A DNA stretch of 64,000 nt from Paracoccaceae bacterium (lineage in GTDB: Bacteria; Pseudomonadota; Alphaproteobacteria; Rhodobacterales; Rhodobacteraceae). The notes under the pieces were generated by a model. The model worked only from the letters and a program-made list of their open reading frames with translations. It was not told the origin of the DNA and did not search any database. A program made the translations under genes and the position numbers. Shown here piece after piece: positions 17,640 through 25,715 of this stretch (position 1 is its first letter; each line of letters begins with the position of its first letter). The stretch lies in assembly GCA_020628545.1 (NCBI GenBank), contig JAHDEX010000001.1, positions 1-64,000 on the forward strand, given 5' to 3'.

Positions 17640-18889
17640 TGGGTGCCTATTCTGCGTGGTCCGTCTTTCGTGAAGGGCTGCGTGGCGGCACTGGCTGGAA
17701 ACAGGCGTGGCGCACGCCGACGCCCAAAAAGCACTACGATGTGGTGATTATTGGCGGCGGTGGACATGGACTGGCGACGGCCTACTACCTGACAAAGAAC
17801 CACAACATCACCAATGTGGCGGTAATCGAAAAAGGCTGGCTTGGTGGCGGAAACACCGGGCGGAATACAACTGTCATCCGGTCCAATTACTTCTACCCAG
17901 AAAGTGCGGCGCTCTATGATCTTTCGGTCCGGCTGTATGAAGGTCTGAGCCGCGATCTGAACTACAACGTCATGTTCTCTCAGCGGGGCATTGCCCTGCT
18001 GGGGCATTCCGAGCACGACATGGAAATCCTGACGCGGCAATACAACGCCATGCGGCTCAACGGGATCGATGCGGAACTCCTCAGCGCAAAGCAGGTGCAA
18101 GAGAGAGCGCCAATCCTGAACTTCTCAGAAAATGCGCGCCATCCGATCCATGGCGCGGTCAACCAGCCGCGCGCGGGCACCGGACGACACGACGCCGTGG
18201 CGTGGGGCTTTGCCAGAGCGGCAGATCGCGCAGGGGTCGATATCATCCAGAACTGCGAGGTGCAGGACTTCATCATGGAAGGCGGGCGCTGTATCGGCGT
18301 GGCAACCTCAAAGGGCGACATCAAAGCTGGCGTTGTCGGGGCGGCAGTGGCAGGGCATTCATCGGTCCTGGCCGCGAAAGCCGGGTACGACTTGCCAATC
18401 ACATCTTACTGCCTGCAAGCCTTCGTGTCAGAGCCCCTAAAGCCTATCCTCGATACAGTTGTGACCTCGCCCGCCTTCGGAACATATGTCAGCCAGTCTG
18501 ACAAAGGCGGTTTGGTGATTGGCGGGGGGCTTGATCGGGTGCCGTCCTACGGCCAACGCGGCAACATGCCGGTGCAGGAAACGGTTTTGGCCGGGCTGGT
18601 TGAGATGATGCCCGCATTGGCAAAGGTAAAGCTACTGCGGCATTGGGGCGGCATTGTCGATGTGACGCCGGACAGTTCTCCCATTATCGGGCCATCGGGT
18701 GTAGACGGCATCTTCGTCAATTGCGGTTGGGGCACTGGCGGGTTCAAGGCGATCCCGGCTGGTGGCTATCTCCTCGCCCACCTGCTGGCCACCGGAGAGC
18801 ATCACGAGATCTCCAAGCCTTTTGACCGCAGTCGCTTTGAAACGGGTCGGTTGGTCGACGAAAGCGCTGCCTCTGGCATCCCGCACTAG
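17639..18889 (+). CDS. soxB: Sarcosine oxidase subunit beta
   Basis: This is the flavin-bearing subunit of heterotetrameric sarcosine oxidase (416 residues, normal size), which oxidises N-methylglycine to glycine, methylene-tetrahydrofolate and peroxide. The FAD motif VVIIGGGGHGLATAYYLTK is at about residues 35-53, followed by GGGNTGRNTTVIRSNYF. The GTGRHDAVAWGFAR segment near 180 carries the histidine expected to bind FMN covalently. The C-terminal part has DVTPDSSPIIG and a CGWGTGGFKAIP segment typical of the subunit. It overlaps the tetR stop by one base and is followed 9 bases later by soxD. Confidence 0.95.
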   Translation: MGAYSAWSVFREGLRGGTGWKQAWRTPTPKKHYDVVIIGGGGHGLATAYYLTKNHNITNVAVIEKGWLGGGNTGRNTTVIRSNYFYPESAALYDLSVRLYEGLSRDLNYNVMFSQRGIALLGHSEHDMEILTRQYNAMRLNGIDAELLSAKQVQERAPILNFSENARHPIHGAVNQPRAGTGRHDAVAWGFARAADRAGVDIIQNCEVQDFIMEGGRCIGVATSKGDIKAGVVGAAVAGHSSVLAAKAGYDLPITSYCLQAFVSEPLKPILDTVVTSPAFGTYVSQSDKGGLVIGGGLDRVPSYGQRGNMPVQETVLAGLVEMMPALAKVKLLRHWGGIVDVTPDSSPIIGPSGVDGIFVNCGWGTGGFKAIPAGGYLLAHLLATGEHHEISKPFDRSRFETGRLVDESAASGIPH

Positions 18890-18898
18890 GACGAACTC

Positions 18899-19165
18899 AT
18901 GCAAGTTTTCCCCTGCCCCTTCTGCGGACCAAGAAATGAAACCGAGTTTCATTTTGCGGCCGAGGCCGGGAAAGTCCGGCCCGACACAACGCAACAGATT
19001 GGCGATGCGGACTGGGCCACTTATCTGCACGCGCAACGCAATGAGAAGGGCACAGTGCGCGAGGTGTGGATGCATATGACCTGCGCTGAACTGTTCATAC
19101 TGGAGCGAGACAGCGTGACGATGGATGTGCTTGGCAGCACCGCTTTGCGAAAGGACGCGACATGA
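18899..19165 (+). CDS. soxD: Sarcosine oxidase subunit delta
   Basis: This is the small zinc-binding subunit of the enzyme (88 residues). It begins MQVFPCPFCGPRNETEF, with the CPFC pair at residues 6-9. Later histidine and cysteine residues (MHMTCAELF) complete the usual zinc site. It sits in the conserved order soxB-soxD-soxA-soxG, with its end overlapping soxA by 4 bases. Confidence 0.95.
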   Translation: MQVFPCPFCGPRNETEFHFAAEAGKVRPDTTQQIGDADWATYLHAQRNEKGTVREVWMHMTCAELFILERDSVTMDVLGSTALRKDAT

Positions 19166-21954
19166 GCGGGCTGCGCCTTGAAAGTGGTGGTCAGATTGAT
19201 CGCAAGCGCTGGTTGTCGTTCACCTTTGATGGCAAGGCGTATTCCGGCTTTGCGGGTGATACGCTTGCCTCTGCCCTGCTCGCCAACGGAGTACGCATCG
19301 TCGGCCGCAGCTTCAAATACCATCGCCCACGCGGTGTGTGGAGTTCATGGGTGGATGATCCCAACGCAATTATGACGGTGCGACTGGGCGACCGTGAATT
19401 GCCAAATGTGTCAGCCGCGACAACCCTTCTTGAAGACGGAATGGAACTACGGGCCGTCAACGCCTGGCCCAATGCGCGCTATGATGTGAAAGGCGGCCTC
19501 GATCTCTTTCACCGGTTTCTGGGTGCCGGGTTTTATTACAAGACTTTCATCTGGCCGGATTGGCATCTCTTTGAACCTGCGATCCGCAAGATGGCCGGGC
19601 TCGGCCCCGTGAACGCGGATGTCTACGACGACTATGTTTCTGACCAGCTGAACGCCTCCTGCGATACGCTTGTGGTTGGGGGTGGACCCGCAGGCCTTGT
19701 TGCCGCTCGCACAGCCGCTGAACGCGGTGAGGCCGTTTGGCTGGTCGAGGATCACGCCAGCCTTGGCGGTAGCGCTGCGATGTTGGGACACATCGACGGG
19801 ACGGATCATGCCGCGTGGGTTCAGGCGCAAGAGCAGGCGATCGAGGTTGCTGACGGACGAATTCTGAAGCAAACCACAGCTTACGGCATCTACGATCATG
19901 CAATGGTTGGTCTGTTGGAAAAGCGCGGCTTTGCCCAGCCGCCGCGCCGATATCGCCTGCGGGCGGGGCGCATTATTATGGCAACCGGCGCGCTGGACCG
20001 TCCGATTACGTTCGGCAATAACGATCTGCCGGGGATCATGTCGCTACAGGGTGCAGCCGATTTCATGGCGCGCTACGGTGTTCTTCCCGCGCGGAAGATG
20101 ATCGTGATGGCAAACAACGCCGCTGCCGATCAGGCGTGTGCTGTGTTAGATCAGGCGGGCGCCGATTTGCGGCACTTTGCACCTTCCAAAACCATGTCCG
20201 GCTTTGGCTCACGCGGTGTCGAAGGCGTCTCAATCGACGGCTACAAACGCACGGCAAATGCAGTTCTGGTTTCAGGCGGTCTGACGCCACTGGTCCATCT
20301 GTGGCGACATGCTGGTGGCAAGCTTGACTGGTGCGAGACGCGACAGGCGTTCCTCCCGGGATATGGACCTAAGAACATGCAGGCGATTGGCGCTGCCAAC
20401 GGAACGTTTGAGGTCGACAAGGCCATCGCGGAAGGCACCGCAGCAGGCAAGGGACTGTCTTTTGAGCGCCCGTCCACTTCTTACACCCTTACGCCGCTTT
20501 GGCCTCAGCCCGGAAGCAAAGGGCGGCAGTGGATCGACTTTCAGCACGATGTGACCTTGAAAGATGTCGAGGTTGCTGCACGTGAAAACTATGTCTCAGT
20601 CGAACATCTGAAGCGTTACACGACGCTAGGCATGGCGGCGGATCAAGGCAAGACGGCCAATATGGCAGGGCTGGCTGCAATGGCCACCATTCAAGGCCGT
20701 CCGATCCCCGAGGTCGGCACAACCACATTCCGCCCGCCCTTCGTCCCCGTGCCGATAGAGGCGTTCCACGGCCATCATGGAAAGCAGCTTTGGCATCCCG
20801 TCAAACGTCTCCCGCTTGAGGCCGAACACCGCGTGATGAACGGAGCGCTGCGGGAATATGGCGGCTGGCTGCGCCCGGGGTGGTACGGCAATGATGATGC
20901 GGAATTGCATATTCAAGCCGAAGCGCTGCTGGCCCGTCAAACTGTTGCACTTTTCGACGGATCTTCGCTTGGCAAGATCGCTGTCATGGGACCGGATGCA
21001 GAGGCATTCGTAAACTTCGTTTACTACAACACGATCAAGACGCTGAAGCCGGGCGAGATGCGCTACGGCTTAATGCTGACTGAACGTGGGATTGTGAAGG
21101 ACGACGGGGTGATTGCGCGTCTCGGACCGGATCACTTCCTCATCTCCTGTTCATCAAGCCACACCGACAGCGTTCGCACGCATCTGGAAGCGTGGCGGCA
21201 AGACGGTAACGACCCTGATCGCATCTTCATTCATGACGAGACACAAAGCTGGGCCACATTGACGGTCACTGGCCCACGCGCGCGCGACGTTGTTGCGAGT
21301 TTGGGCCTGCCACTGGACATCGGTGCCGCCGCCCTGCCCCATATGACATTTCAAGAGACGCAGTGGAACGACCACCCGCTGCGTATCGCTCGCGTGAGCT
21401 TCACAGGCGATCTGAGTTTTGAAATATCAGTGCCTGCCCGACAGGCGCCGGCGCTCTGGGCTGTGTTGCACCCATCCATAAAGGACCATGGCGGTGGGCT
21501 GCTTGGTATTGAGGCGTTGTCGATCCTGCGGGCCGAGAAGGGCTACATCATGATCGGGAAAGACACGGACGGCGAAACGATGCCGCATGATCTGGGTTTC
21601 ACCGTGCCGCGCGCGAAAAAGACTGCCGCCTATCTCGGTGATCGCAGCCTGCACACCGCTGTCGCCAATGCGCCCGGCCGCAAGCAGCTCGTCGGCCTTA
21701 AAGTTGCGGATGGTGGAGCGATGATCCCTACGGGCGCGCATATCGTCTTGCCTGGCAAATCTTCGTCGCAAGGATATGTGACCTCAAGCTACGACAGTCC
21801 TTACCTTGGCCATCCCATCGCTCTGGCGATCGTGACTGATGGCGCGCGTAGGCATGGTGAGGCTGTGGAAGCTTGGCACGACAACCGAAGACTGCCGGTC
21901 ACGATCTGTGCGCCTTGCGTGTTTGATCCTACAGGAGAAAAGCTCCATGCGTGA
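19162..21954 (+). CDS. soxA: Sarcosine oxidase subunit alpha
   Basis: This is the large subunit (930 residues, slightly short of the 965-1000 of many homologues). The N-terminal ferredoxin-like region reads GFAGDTLASALLANGVRIVG (about 33-52). The dinucleotide-binding domain has LVVGGGPAGLVAARTAAERG near 170, and the C-terminal third is a GcvT-like folate-binding domain. The complex oxidises sarcosine and passes the one-carbon unit to tetrahydrofolate. It overlaps soxD at the start and soxG at the end (8 bases), as in other roseobacter operons. Confidence 0.95.
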   Translation: MSGLRLESGGQIDRKRWLSFTFDGKAYSGFAGDTLASALLANGVRIVGRSFKYHRPRGVWSSWVDDPNAIMTVRLGDRELPNVSAATTLLEDGMELRAVNAWPNARYDVKGGLDLFHRFLGAGFYYKTFIWPDWHLFEPAIRKMAGLGPVNADVYDDYVSDQLNASCDTLVVGGGPAGLVAARTAAERGEAVWLVEDHASLGGSAAMLGHIDGTDHAAWVQAQEQAIEVADGRILKQTTAYGIYDHAMVGLLEKRGFAQPPRRYRLRAGRIIMATGALDRPITFGNNDLPGIMSLQGAADFMARYGVLPARKMIVMANNAAADQACAVLDQAGADLRHFAPSKTMSGFGSRGVEGVSIDGYKRTANAVLVSGGLTPLVHLWRHAGGKLDWCETRQAFLPGYGPKNMQAIGAANGTFEVDKAIAEGTAAGKGLSFERPSTSYTLTPLWPQPGSKGRQWIDFQHDVTLKDVEVAARENYVSVEHLKRYTTLGMAADQGKTANMAGLAAMATIQGRPIPEVGTTTFRPPFVPVPIEAFHGHHGKQLWHPVKRLPLEAEHRVMNGALREYGGWLRPGWYGNDDAELHIQAEALLARQTVALFDGSSLGKIAVMGPDAEAFVNFVYYNTIKTLKPGEMRYGLMLTERGIVKDDGVIARLGPDHFLISCSSSHTDSVRTHLEAWRQDGNDPDRIFIHDETQSWATLTVTGPRARDVVASLGLPLDIGAAALPHMTFQETQWNDHPLRIARVSFTGDLSFEISVPARQAPALWAVLHPSIKDHGGGLLGIEALSILRAEKGYIMIGKDTDGETMPHDLGFTVPRAKKTAAYLGDRSLHTAVANAPGRKQLVGLKVADGGAMIPTGAHIVLPGKSSSQGYVTSSYDSPYLGHPIALAIVTDGARRHGEAVEAWHDNRRLPVTICAPCVFDPTGEKLHA

Positions 21955-22468
21955 CGACCGCAACAGATGGGACGCCCAATCGGACCACCTCCAGTCGATT
22001 GAGATTGGTGGCGTGACGCTTCACGAAGTGGTTCTAGAAAGACAGATGCTCGTGTCTGGAGCGCTTGTGCGCGAAGCATTTACCCCAGCCGTGGCATGGC
22101 CCGACATTGCGCAAGGCGACGGTTATACACTCAGCCTCCGACGAGACCGGGTGATGGTTGTGAATGGGGTTCCTTTGCCAGAAGGATGGGACGGCAAAGC
22201 AGCGCAGGCCGTGAGTAATGTCACAGACGGGTTTCGCGTTTTTGAAATTGCGGGAGAGCACGCGATGGCGGTGCTTCAGCGGGGTGCGGAACTTGAGATC
22301 AAGTATCCGTCTGCCTCTGTTGCGAGAGGCATTTTTCATCTGAGTTGCATCCTCTATCGCCATGAACAAAAAGACCGTTTCCGAATACATGTTGCGCGGG
22401 GACATGGCGAAGGTTTGTACCAAAACCTCATCGCCGCAATGGAAGCAGCTGCAGAGCACGTGTTCTGA
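21947..22468 (+). CDS. soxG: Sarcosine oxidase subunit gamma
   Basis: This is the smallest non-zinc subunit of the sarcosine oxidase complex (173 residues). The ATG at 21947 was chosen because AGGAGA lies 10 bases upstream inside soxA; an earlier in-frame start would run 36 codons further into soxA. The C-terminal region with EHAMAVLQRGAELEIKYPS and FHLSCILYRHEQKDRFRIHV is typical of the GcvT-like gamma fold. It ends the operon. No clear terminator was found between it and the next gene. Confidence 0.9.
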   Translation: MRDDRNRWDAQSDHLQSIEIGGVTLHEVVLERQMLVSGALVREAFTPAVAWPDIAQGDGYTLSLRRDRVMVVNGVPLPEGWDGKAAQAVSNVTDGFRVFEIAGEHAMAVLQRGAELEIKYPSASVARGIFHLSCILYRHEQKDRFRIHVARGHGEGLYQNLIAAMEAAAEHVF

Positions 22469-22521
22469 AGTCGGAGCTGGCACTTTTTGGCTGACATCTT
22501 ATCGGGCGACATTGCGACACT

Positions 22522-22542
22522 GAATGATATAATATAACACTC
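22522..22542. promoter_or_regulatory. Zur-like operator ahead of the zrg-like operon
   Basis: The AT-rich core GATATAATATAAC at 22526-22538 is one base away from the palindrome GTTAT-N3-ATAAC, which resembles the Zur boxes described in alphaproteobacteria. It lies 65 bases before a histidine-rich zinc-binding protein gene. It stands out against a GC-rich background. The call rests on consensus likeness and context. Confidence 0.6.
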
Positions 22543-22603
22543 TCCGGTGAGGTTCGCTTCTCCGATCCGCGCAAAGTGAATTGTTCTTAGGATACGATAT
22601 CAA

Positions 22604-23242
22604 ATGCCATCATTCCGTATGATCGCTCTACCCCTTGTCTGCATGGCCGCGACCGCCCAGGCAGACGAGACACGCCAGTTGGATGCCCATGAGCATGGTA
22701 TTGGGGCCCTGAACGTCGCATTTGACGGCAATACCGTTGCGATGGAATTTCAGGCCCCGGGCGCCGATATCGTCGGGTTTGAATATGAAGCGACCTCTCA
22801 AGAGGATCGCACGGCAATTGAAGACGCGGTCGCCACTTTGGCAAAACCGCTCGATCTCTTTCAGGTGCCCGCAGCCGCGGAATGTTCTGTGACCCAAGCC
22901 AGCTCTGCTTTGATTACCGAAGATGCTGACAATCATGAAGAGCATCATGACCACGATGATCATGACGATGAGGACCACTCGGAGCATGATCACGAGAAAC
23001 ACGCAGAGCATGACGACCACGAGGAACATGACCATGCTGCAGCACCCTCGCACAACGAATTTGAAGGCGCTTATACCCTGAGCTGTGCAAATCCCGCCGC
23101 CATCGACACGTTGACTTTCGCCTATTTCGACGTTTTCCCAAATGCGCTCGAAATTGAGGTTCAGATCATCACACCAACGGGTGCTAAGGCATATGAGGTC
23201 GAACGCGATGCACCCGAACTGGCACTTTCGGGGCTTTTTTAA
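22604..23242 (+). CDS. zrgA: Histidine-rich periplasmic zinc-binding protein (DUF2796/ZrgA-like)
   Basis: This is an exported metal-binding protein of 212 residues. A signal peptide ends near residue 21 (CMAATAQADE). The mature N-terminus HEHGIGALNVAFDGNTVAM is the DUF2796 hallmark. A central low-complexity segment at about 107-148 alternates His with Asp and Glu, as expected for a zinc-collecting loop. The C-terminal part repeats the family ending. In Vibrio, ZrgA belongs to a zinc-uptake ABC system (zrgABCDE). The order here (ZrgA, ATPase, permease, DUF3299) and the Zur-like site upstream support the same role. Confidence 0.85.
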   Translation: MPSFRMIALPLVCMAATAQADETRQLDAHEHGIGALNVAFDGNTVAMEFQAPGADIVGFEYEATSQEDRTAIEDAVATLAKPLDLFQVPAAAECSVTQASSALITEDADNHEEHHDHDDHDDEDHSEHDHEKHAEHDDHEEHDHAAAPSHNEFEGAYTLSCANPAAIDTLTFAYFDVFPNALEIEVQIITPTGAKAYEVERDAPELALSGLF

Positions 23243-23244
23243 GC

Positions 23245-23940
23245 TTGGCCGATCCGATCTTGTCTTTGGGCGATGTGCGGTTTCGCTGGTCCGGCGCGGC
23301 CCACTTCGCGCTCGACATCGCCGCGTTCGATGTCGCGCGCGGCGAGAAGGTCTTGCTTTTAGGCGAAAGCGGTTCGGGGAAATCCACTTTGTTATCGTTG
23401 ATCTGCGGGACGATACTGCCGCAAAGTGGGACGGTTTCAGTTGCAGGCTCAGATTTGTCGACGATGTCGTCCGGTTCGCGCGACAGGTTTCGCGCAGAGC
23501 ATGTTGGGGTCATTTTTCAACAGTTTAACCTCCTGCCCTTTGGCACGGTCGCAGACAACATTCTCCTCCCTCTTCAGTTCGCGCCACATCGTCGTGCGCG
23601 CACGAAAGATGCGAAGGCAACGGCAAGAACGCTTTGTGAGAAGCTAGGCCTGCCAAAGTCAGTCTTCACTGCCAAGGCCGCAACCTTAAGCGTGGGTCAA
23701 CAGCAGCGGGTCGCCGTTGCGCGAGCTTTGATCGGCCAACCGCCGCTGATTATGGCCGATGAACCCACTTCTGCACTAGATGCCGCAACGCAAACGGCCT
23801 TTCTTGACCTGCTGTTCGCGCAGGTCGAAGCAAACGACGCCTCGCTTTTGATGGTTAGCCACGACAGCCGCCTCGCACCGCAATTTGATCGCGTCGTAGA
23901 GATGGAGGCAATCGCCAAAACCCCGCGAGCGGCCGCATGA
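23245..23940 (+). CDS. ABC transporter ATPase of the zrg-like zinc system
   Basis: This is a cytoplasmic ATPase of the MacB/LolD class (231 residues). Walker A is GESGSGKST near residue 38, the signature is LSVGQQQRVAVARAL near 147, and Walker B is PLIMADEPTSALD. The start is a TTG 2 bases after the zrgA stop; no ATG or GTG lies near the beginning of the fold, so the rare start is accepted. It overlaps the permease by ATGA. It should power the FtsX-like permease next to it. Confidence 0.88.
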   Translation: MADPILSLGDVRFRWSGAAHFALDIAAFDVARGEKVLLLGESGSGKSTLLSLICGTILPQSGTVSVAGSDLSTMSSGSRDRFRAEHVGVIFQQFNLLPFGTVADNILLPLQFAPHRRARTKDAKATARTLCEKLGLPKSVFTAKAATLSVGQQQRVAVARALIGQPPLIMADEPTSALDAATQTAFLDLLFAQVEANDASLLMVSHDSRLAPQFDRVVEMEAIAKTPRAAA

Positions 23941-25187
23941 TATTGCGTTTGGCCCTGGCATCCCTTTGGGCGCGCGCGCTCACCGTTGGCATGACGATCC
24001 TCGCCATCGCCTTGTCAGTCGGGCTTTTTCTTGGCGTCGAGAAGGTCCGCACAGGCGCAAAGGACAGTTTTGCCGACACGATTTCTGGCACCCACCTCAT
24101 CGTCGGGGCGCGATCAGGTTCCGTGCAATTGCTTCTGTATTCAGTTTTCCGGATCGGGAATGCGACCAACAACGTCAGCTGGGAAAGCTATCAGGACGTC
24201 GCTAGTCGCGAAGAGGTGGATTGGATCGTCCCGATCTCGCTTGGCGACAGTCATCGTCAGTTCCGGGTGATGGGAACTACACGGGCTTTCTTTGAGCACT
24301 ACAAATACCGGCAGGGCAGATCTTTAGCTGTTCAGCATGGCGTTGTGATGGACGACCTTTTCGACGCCGTGATCGGCGCGGATGTCGCGGAAACACTCGG
24401 CTATGCCGTGGGCGACCCGATCATTGTGGCTCACGGGCTGGCATCCTTTACCGAACATAAGGATCAGCCTTTCCGTATCTCAGGCATACTTGCCAAGACT
24501 GGAACGCCGGTTGATCGCACCGTGATCGTCAGCCTTGAAGCAATTGAGGCCATCCATGTGGATTGGCGCAACGGCGCACAGGTCCCCGGCCAATCGACAT
24601 CCGCTGATGAAATTCGTCAAATGGATCTTGTCCCACAAGCAGTTACTGCGGCGCTGATCGGAGTAAAAAGCCCGTTGCAAACCTTTGGATTACAACGCGC
24701 CATCAATGAATACCCCGAGGAACCTTTGCTGGCGATCTTACCGGGCGTCGCGCTGCAAGAGCTATGGGGTATCGTGGGTGTCGCAGAAACGGCCTTGCGC
24801 GCTGTTTCGGCCATGGTGGTGATCACGGCGTTGATCGGGATGATGGCCACGATCTTCTCAAGCTTGAATGAGCGGCGGAGGGAAATGGCGATTTTTCGGG
24901 TCATGGGCGCGCGACCGCGTGTCATAGTGACACTTCTGTTGCTTGAAGCGATGCTTATGGCCGGCATCGGCGCAATCTTGGGCTTGTTGCTAGTCTACCT
25001 TGGCCTTTTCATCGCTCAACCCATCGTCGATAGCGCCTATGGGATCTGGTTACCCATCACCCCACCCGGCCTGCGAGAAGCTTTGATCGTTCTTGCGGTC
25101 GTTGTTGCTGGCGCAATTGTGAGCATGATCCCCGCCTGGCGCGCCTACCGTCTATCGCTTGCTGATGGTATGACTGTCAAAACCTGA
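23937..25187 (+). CDS. FtsX/MacB-type ABC permease of the zrg-like zinc system
   Basis: This is an inner-membrane permease of 416 residues. It has one N-terminal membrane segment (about 18-38), a periplasmic domain of about 240 residues, and three C-terminal segments with the FtsX core (LNERRREMAIFRVMGARPRV near 310). Such permeases usually act with a periplasmic protein rather than as simple importers. The neighbouring ZrgA-like protein fits this. It is translationally coupled to the ATPase. Confidence 0.86.
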   Translation: MILRLALASLWARALTVGMTILAIALSVGLFLGVEKVRTGAKDSFADTISGTHLIVGARSGSVQLLLYSVFRIGNATNNVSWESYQDVASREEVDWIVPISLGDSHRQFRVMGTTRAFFEHYKYRQGRSLAVQHGVVMDDLFDAVIGADVAETLGYAVGDPIIVAHGLASFTEHKDQPFRISGILAKTGTPVDRTVIVSLEAIEAIHVDWRNGAQVPGQSTSADEIRQMDLVPQAVTAALIGVKSPLQTFGLQRAINEYPEEPLLAILPGVALQELWGIVGVAETALRAVSAMVVITALIGMMATIFSSLNERRREMAIFRVMGARPRVIVTLLLLEAMLMAGIGAILGLLLVYLGLFIAQPIVDSAYGIWLPITPPGLREALIVLAVVVAGAIVSMIPAWRAYRLSLADGMTVKT

Positions 25188-25203
25188 ACGCTGATGAGGG
25201 TAA

Positions 25204-25707
25204 GTGATGATAAACCGACGCTCTGCACTGACACTTCTGGGCTCCGGCGCGCTTCTGCCACAAGCGGCGCTGGCGGCCACCCCGCGCGAAATTATGTGGG
25301 AAGACCTTATTCCGCCCGGCGTTCCCTATTCTGAGATCATCGGACCTGGGCTGATGGACGAGATCAACGACACTTGGGCGCCCGAGTTTGATGAGAACGC
25401 GACGAAACTGAACGAAACGCTCAACAACGCCTACATCAAGATGCCGGGCTTCATCATTCCGTTTGAGGTCAGTTCGGATGGTGTGACGGAGTTCATGCTG
25501 GTACCTTACGTCGGTGCCTGCATCCACGTCCCGCCGCCACCTGCCAATCAACTCGTTATGGTTAAGGCGGCCGATCCATGGCCCAACGATGACCTATGGG
25601 AGGCTGTTTGGGTCATCGGAACAATGCGAACACAATTGCAGTCAACGACGCTAGGCCAGACCGGCTATGCGATTGAGGCTGATAAGATGGAAACCTACGT
25701 CTGGTAG
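25204..25707 (+). CDS. DUF3299 periplasmic protein
   Basis: This exported protein has 167 residues (166 if the second ATG is used). The signal starts INRRSALTLLGSGALLPQAA, with an RR pair that could suit the Tat pathway, and ends near LAATP. The DUF3299 core shows MPGFIIPFEV followed by FMLVPYVGACIHVPPPPANQ, with a single conserved cysteine. DUF3299 proteins commonly accompany zrg-like ABC genes, and it may help in metal handling. It closes the operon and converges on hemN 8 bases further on. Confidence 0.75.
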   Translation: MMINRRSALTLLGSGALLPQAALAATPREIMWEDLIPPGVPYSEIIGPGLMDEINDTWAPEFDENATKLNETLNNAYIKMPGFIIPFEVSSDGVTEFMLVPYVGACIHVPPPPANQLVMVKAADPWPNDDLWEAVWVIGTMRTQLQSTTLGQTGYAIEADKMETYVW

Positions 25708-25715
25708 AAGCTGCG

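Noticed and set aside
22469-22500. Possible terminator after soxG around the TTTTT run
   Set aside because: Only a short and mismatched stem precedes the T-run.
22628-23053. Hydrophobic Val/Met-rich frame opposite zrgA that looks like a membrane protein
   Set aside because: It is the complement of the GAC/CAT/GAG codons of the His-Asp-Glu tract and is therefore an artefact.
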